The notes beneath the pieces are model-generated. The model did no database searches. It saw only the letters and a program-made list of their open reading frames with translations, and was not told the origin of the DNA. The translations under genes and the position numbers were made by a program. From Oscillospiraceae bacterium UBA3851 (lineage in GTDB: Bacteria; Bacillota; Clostridia; Oscillospirales; Oscillospiraceae), in assembly GCA_002392625.1 (NCBI GenBank), contig DGHJ01000059.1:724-12316 (forward strand): 11,593 bases of DNA, given 5' to 3'. Position 1 is the stretch's first letter; each line of letters begins with the position of its first letter. This document shows positions 1 through 6,014 of the stretch, piece by piece.

Positions 1-1631
1 GCCTCGCGGATCTTCTTGCCGATCTTTTCGTTGCGGTAGTCCACCTCCACGCGGAAGCCCTGCTCCTCCAGCTTCTTGGCAGCCTCGGCGCAGTAGTCGG
101 CGGCGCGATCGGTGACAGGCAGGAAGCGGACCTGCTCGGGTGCCATCCAGGTGGGCAGAGCGCCGGCGTACTCCTCGATCAGGTAGGCCAGCGTGCGCTC
201 GTAGCAGCCCATGGAGGTGCGGTGGATGATATAGGGCAGGGCCTTCTCGCCATTCTCGTCGATATAGTACATGCCGTAGCGCTGGGCCAGCAGCATATCG
301 ATCTGGATGGTGACCAGGGTGTCCTCCTTGCCGAACACGTTCTTGTACTGGATATCCAGCTTGGGACCGTAGAAGGCGGCCTCGTCGATGCCGATGTCGT
401 ACTTCACGCCCAGATCGTCCAGGATCTGACCCATAATGCGCTGGGCCTGCTCCCACTGCTCGGCGCTGCCCTCGTACTTGTTGTCGGGGTTGGCGGGATC
501 CCACTGGGAGAAACGGAAGGTGCACTTATCCAGCAGACCCAGCGTGCCCAGGCAGTACTTGGCCAGATCCAGACAGCCCTTGAACTCCTCCTCCAGCTGG
601 TCGGGGCGGAGTATCAGATGGCCCTCGGAAATGGTGAACTGGCGAACGCGGATCAGTCCGTGCATCTCGCCGGAGTCCTCGTTGCGGAACAGGGTGGACG
701 TCTCGCCCAGACGCATGGGCAGGTCGCGGTAGGAGCGCTGGCGGTTCAGGAACACCTGGTACTGGAACGGACAGGTCATGGGACGCAGAGCAAAGCACTC
801 CTTGGTCTCATCGTCCGGATCGCCCAGAATGAACATGCCGTCACGGTAGTGATCCCAGTGGCCGGAGATCTTATAGAGCTCCCGCTTGGCCATATAGGGA
901 GTCTTGGTCAACTGATAGCCACGCTTCTGCTCCTCATCCTCGATCCAGCGCTGCATCACCTGGATGACGCGGGCGCCCTTGGGCAGGATGATGGGCAAGC
1001 CCTGACCGATATAGTCCACGGTGGTGAAATACTCCAGCTCGCGGCCCAGCTTGTTGTGGTCGCGCTTGAGAGCCTCCTCCCGCTGCTTCAGGTACTCGTC
1101 CAGCTCCTCCTTCTTGGGGAAGGCCACGGCGTAGATGCGCTGGAGCATCTTGCGGTTGCTGTCGCCGCGCCAGTAGGCGCCGGTGCTGGAGGTCAGCTTC
1201 ACGGCGTTGCCCTTGATGCGGCCAGTGGAGTCCAGATGGGGGCCGGCGCACAGGTCGGTGAACTCACCCTGCTTATAGAAGCTGATGACAGCGTCCTCCG
1301 GCAGGTCGTGGATGAGCTCCACCTTATAGGGCTCCTCTTTCACTTCCATGAAGCGGATAGCCTCCTCACGGGGCAGCTCAAACCGCTCCAGCTTCAGCTT
1401 CTCCTTGCAGATCTTCCGCATCTCCGCCTCCAGAGCGTCCAGATGCTCCCGGGTGAAGCTGAAGGGCGCGTCGAAATCGTAGTAGAAGCCGTTGTCGATG
1501 CTGGGGCCGATGGCCAGCTTGACCTCCGGGTACAGGCGCTTGACGGCCTGGGCCAGCACGTGGGAGCAGGTGTGCCAGTAGGTGCGGCGGTACTGCTCGT
1601 TTTCAAAGGTGTACAGGTTTTCTTCGGACAT
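1..1631 (-). CDS. thrS: Threonyl-tRNA synthetase, 3' end outside the window
   Basis: Class II synthetase that charges tRNA-Thr with threonine in the cytoplasm. The 543 visible residues begin at the ATG at 1629-1631, which follows a strong AGGAGG (complement of 1639-1644). The N-terminal TGS domain of the roughly 640-residue E. coli type is absent: the protein starts directly at the editing domain. That domain has its HxxxH (His20, His24) and the later Cys128/His132 (CAGPH), so proofreading of Ser-tRNA-Thr looks intact. The catalytic core follows, with the usual zinc ligands Cys287, His338 and His470 by alignment from memory, and motif 2 around FRNEDSGEMHG (315-325). Motif 3 is near residues 470-480. 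The anticodon-binding domain starts near 495 and is cut by the window edge. Core wording (TCPFQYQ, RQFTISEGH) differs from E. coli and fits a clostridial ThrRS clade. Expression should be controlled by the T-box leader upstream. Confidence 0.97.
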   Translation of the reverse strand, partial: MSEENLYTFENEQYRRTYWHTCSHVLAQAVKRLYPEVKLAIGPSIDNGFYYDFDAPFSFTREHLDALEAEMRKICKEKLKLERFELPREEAIRFMEVKEEPYKVELIHDLPEDAVISFYKQGEFTDLCAGPHLDSTGRIKGNAVKLTSSTGAYWRGDSNRKMLQRIYAVAFPKKEELDEYLKQREEALKRDHNKLGRELEYFTTVDYIGQGLPIILPKGARVIQVMQRWIEDEEQKRGYQLTKTPYMAKRELYKISGHWDHYRDGMFILGDPDDETKECFALRPMTCPFQYQVFLNRQRSYRDLPMRLGETSTLFRNEDSGEMHGLIRVRQFTISEGHLILRPDQLEEEFKGCLDLAKYCLGTLGLLDKCTFRFSQWDPANPDNKYEGSAEQWEQAQRIMGQILDDLGVKYDIGIDEAAFYGPKLDIQYKNVFGKEDTLVTIQIDMLLAQRYGMYYIDENGEKALPYIIHRTSMGCYERTLAYLIEEYAGALPTWMAPEQVRFLPVTDRAADYCAEAAKKLEEQGFRVEVDYRNEKIGKKIRE

Positions 1632-1660
1632 GGTTTTTCCTCCTTTTCTTTGGGGGCGGG

Positions 1661-1701
1661 CATAAAAAGAACCTCACCCCTGATCGGTTTCAGGGGTGAG
1701 G
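1661..1701 (-). terminator. Intrinsic terminator of the thrS T-box leader
   Basis: Read on the minus strand, a perfect 12-bp stem (CCTCACCCCTGA with TCAGGGGTGAGG, arms 1690-1701 and 1672-1683) closes a six-base loop and is followed by TTCTTTTTATG. This is a textbook Rho-independent terminator. It lies about 30 nt before the thrS start and just after the conserved T-box sequence, so it is the switchable terminator of the riboswitch. The competing antiterminator would pair the T-box bulge region with the 5' arm of this stem. Confidence 0.95.
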
Positions 1702-1924
1702 TAAAGATGCTTTACTCCACGGTTCCACCCTGCTTACGGCATGCGCCGTCGCTCGTGATCTCTGTAACGGGAGAACCCGTCCCCGCCTACTGAGAAGACC
1801 TGTTCGGGGGGGCGGCTCGGAGGCGGTGGCCCTGTCGGTTTCCGACGGGAGCTCTCGCAGCAACATGAGCTCCTCTCTGACGTCATTCACCGGCGGCGTC
1901 CTCGTCAATGCCTTTTCGTGATTA
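1672..1924 (-). promoter_or_regulatory. T-box riboswitch (tRNA-Thr sensing) controlling thrS
   Basis: Read on the minus strand, the leader contains the conserved T-box AGGGTGGAACCGTGG (complement of 1717-1731), whose TGGA pairs with the NCCA end of uncharged tRNA. The terminator lies directly downstream. Stem I features are visible: an opening ATTGACGAGGAC segment resembling the kink-turn region, AGAGAG followed by a GGAGCTC/GAGCTCC distal hairpin, then GTCGGAAACCGAC. A probable specifier ACC (Thr) lies at 1827-1825 in GCCACCGCC. A stem III-like ACGGG-TTCT-CCCGT follows. Uncharged tRNA-Thr would stabilise the antiterminator and allow thrS transcription. The class and gene target are secure; the exact specifier position is inferred without folding. 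The 5' end is estimated from the promoter. Confidence 0.93.
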
Positions 1925-1930
1925 CGATAC

Positions 1931-1959
1931 AATATAGCACGGGATCGGCCCGTTGTCAA
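1931..1959 (-). promoter_or_regulatory. Sigma-A-type promoter of the thrS leader
   Basis: On the minus strand, a perfect -35 TTGACA (complement of 1954-1959) is separated by 17 bp from -10 TATATT (complement of 1931-1936), with an extended -10 TG one base upstream. Transcription should begin near 1924. The -35 box lies only 4 bp past the stop codon of the phosphatase gene, so thrS has its own promoter while remaining within reach of read-through from ychF. Confidence 0.92.
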
Positions 1960-1963
1960 CTCG

Positions 1964-2605
1964 TCAAATGATCTTTTCCAGCAATTGGCTGAAGCTGTCC
2001 AGCACCTCAGCGGCGCCGTGGGTCAGGAGAAAATCCCGGTCCCGGTAGCCCCAGCCCACGATGGCCGCGTCCATGCCGGCGTTTTTCGCCGTGGCCGCAT
2101 CCACCTCGCTGTCGCCCACGTAGAGCGCCTCAGCAGGGGCCACGCCCAGCCGGTCCAGCGCACGGTACACGTTGTCCGGCGCCGGCTTGCGGGGGTGAAC
2201 GCCGTCGTCGCCCACCGCCATCACGCCGGGGAAGAATCGGTCCACCAGCTTTTGAGCCGTGACCTCCGGCTTGTTGGACACGATGGCCGCCGCCACGCCG
2301 TTTCGGCGCAGCGTCTCCAGCAGCTCCACGGCACCCGGATAGGGCACCGTCACGCTGCAGGGGTGATCCCGGTAGTAATCCCGGTAGAGAAGATAGATCC
2401 GCTCCACCTCGTCCTCGGACGTGCCATCCGGCAGGGCGTCTTTTGTCAGACGCCGTGCGCCGTTGCCCACCATGTTGCGGTACTCCGCCATGGTGTGGGG
2501 ACGGTAGCCGTTGGCCTCCAGCACCACGTTCAGCGTACCGCCGATGTCGCCAAGGGTGTTCAGCAGCGTGCCGTCCAGATCGAATAAAACAGCCTGATAC
2601 TTCAT
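1964..2605 (-). CDS. HAD-family hydrolase, phosphoglycolate phosphatase-like
   Basis: A 213-residue cytoplasmic HAD-superfamily phosphatase that removes phosphate from a small phosphoester. All four motifs are present: the nucleophile motif DLDGT (Asp9, Asp11), Ser110-Asn111 (SNKPE), Lys140 (KPAPDN) and GDSEVD (Asp165, Asp169). The alpha-helical cap between residues 17 and about 85 and the SNKPE/KPAPDN wording point to the Gph/PgpP branch (phosphoglycolate or pyrophosphate), but substrate cannot be read from sequence. The start was chosen at the ATG at 2603-2605 because it opens directly with the nucleophile strand and overlaps the ychF stop by one base (TGATG). No clear Shine-Dalgarno precedes it, so its translation is probably coupled to ychF. 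A longer open frame reaches 2710 but has no family support. Confidence 0.9.
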   Translation of the reverse strand: MKYQAVLFDLDGTLLNTLGDIGGTLNVVLEANGYRPHTMAEYRNMVGNGARRLTKDALPDGTSEDEVERIYLLYRDYYRDHPCSVTVPYPGAVELLETLRRNGVAAAIVSNKPEVTAQKLVDRFFPGVMAVGDDGVHPRKPAPDNVYRALDRLGVAPAEALYVGDSEVDAATAKNAGMDAAIVGWGYRDRDFLLTHGAAEVLDSFSQLLEKII

Positions 2606-3681
2606 CACACGTTGAAGCGGAAGAAGGTCACGTCGCCGTCCTGCATGACGTACTCCTTGCCCTCCATGCGCACCAGGCCCTTCTCCTTGGCGGCGGCCAT
2701 GGTGCCGCACTCCTTCAGCGCGTCGAAAGCAACGATTTCAGCCCGGATGAAGCCGCGCTCGATGTCGGTGTGGACCTTGCCGGCGGCGCGGGGCGCCTTG
2801 GTGCCCCGGACGATGGTCCAGGCCCGCACCTCGTCCTCGCCGGCGGTGAGGAAGGAGATGTAACCCAGCAGATCGTAGGACGTGCGGATCAGACGGTCCA
2901 GGCCCCGCTCGGTAAGACCCAACTCCTCCATAAACATGGCGGCGTCCTCGTCGTCCATGCCGGAGATGTCCTCCTCGAACTTGGCCGCCACCGGCAGCAC
3001 CGCCGCACCCTGGCTCTCAGCCAGGCCGGCCAGCGCCCGGAACTGGGCGTTGTTGGCGTAGTCGGCCATGCCGTCCTCGTCCAGGTTGGCGGCGTAGATG
3101 ACGGGCTTGATGGTCAGCAATCCGCCGTCCTGGAGGATGTCCTTGTCCTCCTCAGTGAAGGGGAAGGTGCTGGCGGCCTTGCCGTCCTCCAGGTGGGCCA
3201 GCAGCTCGGTGCACATCTCTACCTCGCGCTTATACTTCTTGTCGCCGCTCTTGGCGTTCTTTTTGGCCCGGTCCAGGCGGCGCTCCACCAGCTCGATGTC
3301 CGCCAGGATCAGCTCCAGGTTCAGCGTCTCGGCGTCCCGCACGGCATCGGCGCTCTCGGTGAACAGCTCGTCGCTCTCAAAGCAGCGGACCACGTGGACC
3401 AGCGCGTCCACCTGGCGAATGGTCTGCAGATAGGCGTTGCCGCGGCCGGCGCCCTTTTTGATGCCCACCACGTCCACAAAGTCGATGGTGGCGGGGGTGT
3501 ACTTCTTGGGGTGATAGTACTCTGCCAGCCAGTCCAGCCGCTCATCGGGCACCTTGGCCTGGCCGATATTGGGCTTGGCGGCTGCGTTGGAGTAGGCGCC
3601 CGTCTCCACGGCCGAGCCGGTAAGGGCGTTGAACAGGGTGGACTTGCCCACGTTGGGCAGACCCACGATACCTAATTTCAT
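2605..3681 (-). CDS. ychF: Redox-regulated ribosome-associated ATPase YchF
   Basis: A 358-residue TRAFAC P-loop NTPase of the Obg/YchF family (E. coli homologue about 363). It binds ATP rather than GTP, associates with ribosomes and is linked to translation and oxidative stress responses. Visible motifs are the P-loop GLPNVGKS (7-14), the DxxG switch DVVG (70-73) and NLDE (199-202) in place of the NKxD of true GTPases, which is the YchF signature. A charged, probably coiled-coil insertion runs from about 120 to 165. A C-terminal TGS domain (about 275-357) ends in GDVTFFRFNV. The ATG at 3679-3681 has a GGGAGG seven bases upstream. It is the first gene of a unit with the phosphatase, transcribed from the promoter at 3714-3742. 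Confidence 0.97.
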   Translation of the reverse strand: MKLGIVGLPNVGKSTLFNALTGSAVETGAYSNAAAKPNIGQAKVPDERLDWLAEYYHPKKYTPATIDFVDVVGIKKGAGRGNAYLQTIRQVDALVHVVRCFESDELFTESADAVRDAETLNLELILADIELVERRLDRAKKNAKSGDKKYKREVEMCTELLAHLEDGKAASTFPFTEEDKDILQDGGLLTIKPVIYAANLDEDGMADYANNAQFRALAGLAESQGAAVLPVAAKFEEDISGMDDEDAAMFMEELGLTERGLDRLIRTSYDLLGYISFLTAGEDEVRAWTIVRGTKAPRAAGKVHTDIERGFIRAEIVAFDALKECGTMAAAKEKGLVRMEGKEYVMQDGDVTFFRFNV

Positions 3682-3713
3682 AGAGATACCTCCCTAACGA
3701 TTTCTAATTGAGA

Positions 3714-3742
3714 ATCATACCATCTTTTCCGCAAATGTGCAA
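3714..3742 (-). promoter_or_regulatory. Promoter of the ychF-phosphatase unit
   Basis: On the minus strand, TTGCAC (complement of 3737-3742) and TATGAT (complement of 3714-3719) are separated by 17 bp, with an extended -10 TG. Transcription would start near 3707, giving a leader of about 25 nt. It points away from the promoter at 3767-3795. Confidence 0.82.
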
Positions 3743-3766
3743 GTGCCGACGGGGGGAACAGTGTGA

Positions 3767-3795
3767 TTGTCACGGGACAAAAATTGTGGTATACT
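3767..3795 (+). promoter_or_regulatory. Promoter of the SEL1-repeat gene
   Basis: TTGTCA (3767-3772), a 17-bp spacer and TATACT (3790-3795) with an extended -10 TG. The start site would be near 3802. This rules out the TTG at 3767 as a start codon, since that base would be promoter, not message. Confidence 0.85.
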
Positions 3796-3823
3796 GGGCA
3801 AAAGAGACATACCTTTGACGGAG

Positions 3824-3842
3824 GGGGCGAGCGGATCGCCCC
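3824..3842 (+). other. Hairpin in the 5' UTR of the SEL1-repeat gene
   Basis: A perfect 7-bp GC-rich stem, GGGGCGA (3824-3830) and TCGCCCC (3836-3842), closes a five-base loop. It sits two bases before the GAGGGA ribosome binding site (3845-3850) and has no following T-run, so it is not a terminator. It may stabilise the mRNA or tune ribosome access; that role is inference. Confidence 0.6.
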
Positions 3843-3856
3843 GTGAGGGATCGGAT

Positions 3857-5839
3857 ATGGATGAGAACAGAGACAACCAGAACAGCGCAGCCGCGTCCGG
3901 CGGAGGCGACGGGCAGGTGGTTTTTTTCGCCCCGGAGATGCTGAAGCTGGCCGATGAGCGCCGCCGGCAGATCCGGGAGCGGCTGGAGGAGTGCCGACGG
4001 GCCGCCGAGGACGGCGTGGCCAGCGCCCAGGTGCAGATGGGACTGAACTGTCTGTTCGGCATCAACGGCACTGAAAAGGACCCGGACCAGGCCTTTTACT
4101 GGTTCAGCCAGGCCCAGGACGACGATCCGGCGGGGTGCTACTGGCGGGCCGTTTGCTGCGACAACGGCATCGGAACGGAGCAGGACCCCGGCGCCGCCTT
4201 CGCGCTCTTCTGCCGCTCCGCCGAGACCGGGTTCGCCCCCGCCCTGTGCGATCTGGGCGTATGCTATGAGAACGGCCAGGGCACGGAGCGGGATATAGGC
4301 AAGGCGGTGATCCTCTACAAGGAGGCGGCGCGGCGGGGCTATCCCATGGGCCAGTGCAACCTGGGGGTGCTCTACTACCACGGCGTGGGCGTGCCCCAGG
4401 ACTACGGCCGGGCGGCGCTCCTTTTCGCCCGCGCGGCGGAGCAGCGTCTGCCCCGCGCCCAGGCGCTGCTGGGCGTGTGCTGTGAGTTCGGCCACGGCGT
4501 GCCCCAGGACCTGCGGAAGGCCTTCCTACTGTACGAGGAGGCCGCCCGGCAGAATTACCCCGACGGCATCTGTTCCCTGGGCGTGCTGTACTTCCAGGGC
4601 AAGGGGTGCGCAGCGGACAGCAAAAAAGCCTTTGAGCTGTTTCGCCAGGCCGCCGAGATGGGGCTGATACGCGCTCAGTTCTTCCTGGGCAAATGCTACG
4701 ACAACGGCGTCGGCACCGCCGAGAGCGCAGCGGACGCCTTTCACTGGTATGAGCAGGCCGCCCGCACCGGCCAGCCGGACGCCCTGTTCCAGCTGGGCCT
4801 GTGCTGCATCTGCGGCCGGGGGACCCCCACGGACAACCAGCGCGGGGCGGACTGCTTCCGCCGCGCCGCCCAGGCGGGACATCTGCGCTCCATGGCCCAC
4901 CTGGGCGTGTGCTACGAGGCAGGCCGGGGCGTGGAGCAGGATCTGGCCAAGGCCGTGGAATGGTACCGCCGCGCCGCCCAGGCGGGCAGCCCGGAGGGAC
5001 TTTGCAACCTGGGCGTGCTGTACCGCGGCGGCATCGGCATACCCCAGGACGATGAGAAGGCCGTGGACTGCTTCCGCCGGGCCGCGGAGCAGGGCTTCCC
5101 GCGGGCCATGTTCTTCCTGGGCCTCCACCACGAGGCCGGGCGGGGCGTGGAGAAGGACGAGCGGGAGGCCGCCGCCCTCTATCGCCGCGCCGCCGACCGG
5201 GGCTTTGCCGGCGGGCAGCGGGCGTTGGGCGTGTGCTATGAGAACGGCATTGGCGTGGAAAAGGATCCCATGCAGGCGGTGAAGCTCTATCTGCTGGCCG
5301 CCCGGCAGGGGGACGTGACGGCCCAGTTCTTTCTGGCCAACCTGTTTTTCACCGGGCGCGGCGTGGCAAAGGACCCCGCCCAGGCCGCCCGGCTCTACCG
5401 GATGGCGGCCGACCGGGGCCACCCCGGCGCCCAGTGCCAGTATGGCTATTGCTGTGAGCGGGGCATCGGCGTCAAGCAGGACCTCGGCGCCGCCTTTGCG
5501 TATTATCATAAATCCGCCCTCCAGGGCGACCGGGTGGCCTGCAACAACCTGGGGTTCTTCTATGAAAAGGGGTACGGCTGCGACAGGGACCCGGCCAAGG
5601 CGGCCGCCTGGTATCAGAAGTCCTGCGACATGGGGTTCCCCCTGGCCGCCTTTCATCTGGCCGCTCTCTACGAGACGGGTCAGGGCGTGCAGAGGGACAA
5701 AAAACGCGCCGCCGCCCTGTACCAAAAGGCGGCGGACGGCGGACACAAGGGGGCCGCGGAGGCGCTGAGGCGGCTGCAGGGCGGCCTGCTGGCCCGGCTG
5801 GGCGGCGCGCTCGGCTCACGAAGGCACGAGAAAGAATGA
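3857..5839 (+). CDS. SEL1-repeat (Sel1-like TPR-type) protein, 16 tandem repeats
   Basis: A 660-residue protein that is almost entirely one alpha-solenoid. After a 55-residue hydrophilic N-terminus (with a helix-rich LADERRRQIRERLEECRRA stretch), residues 56-631 are 16 consecutive units of exactly 36 residues. The core pattern is about LGVCYENGxGVxxDxxKA followed by xxLYxxAAxxGxP. A half unit and a basic tail (GSRRHEKE) close the protein. SEL1 repeats bind other proteins as scaffolds; no enzyme domain is visible, so the partner is unknown. There is no signal peptide or membrane segment, so it is probably cytoplasmic. It has 28 cysteines, mostly in the first helix of the repeats. The ATG at 3857 was chosen because GAGGGA lies six bases upstream and the earlier in-frame TTG lies inside the promoter. 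It appears to be a single-gene unit. Confidence 0.93.
   Translation: MDENRDNQNSAAASGGGDGQVVFFAPEMLKLADERRRQIRERLEECRRAAEDGVASAQVQMGLNCLFGINGTEKDPDQAFYWFSQAQDDDPAGCYWRAVCCDNGIGTEQDPGAAFALFCRSAETGFAPALCDLGVCYENGQGTERDIGKAVILYKEAARRGYPMGQCNLGVLYYHGVGVPQDYGRAALLFARAAEQRLPRAQALLGVCCEFGHGVPQDLRKAFLLYEEAARQNYPDGICSLGVLYFQGKGCAADSKKAFELFRQAAEMGLIRAQFFLGKCYDNGVGTAESAADAFHWYEQAARTGQPDALFQLGLCCICGRGTPTDNQRGADCFRRAAQAGHLRSMAHLGVCYEAGRGVEQDLAKAVEWYRRAAQAGSPEGLCNLGVLYRGGIGIPQDDEKAVDCFRRAAEQGFPRAMFFLGLHHEAGRGVEKDEREAAALYRRAADRGFAGGQRALGVCYENGIGVEKDPMQAVKLYLLAARQGDVTAQFFLANLFFTGRGVAKDPAQAARLYRMAADRGHPGAQCQYGYCCERGIGVKQDLGAAFAYYHKSALQGDRVACNNLGFFYEKGYGCDRDPAKAAAWYQKSCDMGFPLAAFHLAALYETGQGVQRDKKRAAALYQKAADGGHKGAAEALRRLQGGLLARLGGALGSRRHEKE
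4022..5749 (+). repeat. 108-bp coding tandem repeats (16 SEL1 units)
   Basis: The DNA for residues 56-631 is a periodic array with a strict 108-bp period and no spacer. Most copies have diverged, but some blocks remain identical: 4858-4878 and 4966-4986 are the same 21 bases exactly 108 bp apart (units 8 and 9), and ACTGCTTCCGCCG recurs near 4851 and 5067, 216 bp apart (units 8 and 10). This suggests the middle of the array arose or was homogenised more recently than the ends. Confidence 0.85.
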
Positions 5840-5997
5840 AAAAGGGCGTGTTGCAAAATGCGCTGCAACCGTTATTCCGAACCGGTGATTGGCGTCACCG
5901 GTGTGGCAATCCGCTCTCTTTGCGGGAGAAACGGATCACCACGGCCCCGTTGGGGCCTCGCAATGACAGGAGCGGGCATTTTACAGCACGCCCTTTT
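5840..5997. repeat. Palindromic element with 22-bp inverted ends, possibly MITE-like
   Basis: The ends AAAAGGGCGTGTTGCAAAAT-GC (5840-5861) and the complement of 5976-5997 match at 20 of 22 bases. Inside are three hairpins: ACCGGTGA/TCACCGGT (5881-5888, 5895-5902); GTGG/CCAC plus ATCCG/CGGAT with a CTCTC/GGGAG top (5903-5942); and GGCCCC/GGGGCC (5943-5957). The inner wording TGGCAATCCG and CGCAATGAC resembles dispersed intergenic palindromes I recall from gut Clostridia; that is memory, not a search. It begins right after the TGA of the SEL1 gene and ends 17 bp before the htrA stop. Both outer arms are followed by T-runs in their own reading direction, so it may also serve as a two-way terminator. 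There is no coding capacity. Confidence 0.75.
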
Positions 5998-6014
5998 CAG
6001 TTTTAATCAGAGGA

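Noticed and set aside
222..1793. Long open frame on the plus strand opposite thrS
   Set aside because: It is the antisense shadow of thrS, has low-complexity Leu/Val/Gly-rich sequence and runs through the T-box leader; no ribosome site or family match.
1939..1953. Inverted repeat ACGGG/CCCGT inside the thrS promoter spacer as an operator
   Set aside because: Only five base pairs per arm, easily found by chance in GC-rich DNA, and the T-box already explains the control.
2606..2710. Longer start for the HAD phosphatase
   Set aside because: The extra residues overlap ychF, lack any family similarity and precede the normal beta strand carrying DLDGT.
3767..3856. N-terminal extension of the SEL1 protein from a TTG
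   Set aside because: The TTG is the first base triplet of the -35 box; the message would start downstream of it, and the ATG at 3857 has a ribosome site.
4526..5746. Long minus-strand open frame opposite the SEL1 gene
   Set aside because: GC-rich codon use keeps the reverse frame open; its repeat pattern only mirrors the SEL1 repeats.
4022..5749. Regular 108-bp repeats as a CRISPR or satellite
   Set aside because: The period is a multiple of three, the frame stays open and each unit translates to a SEL1 motif.
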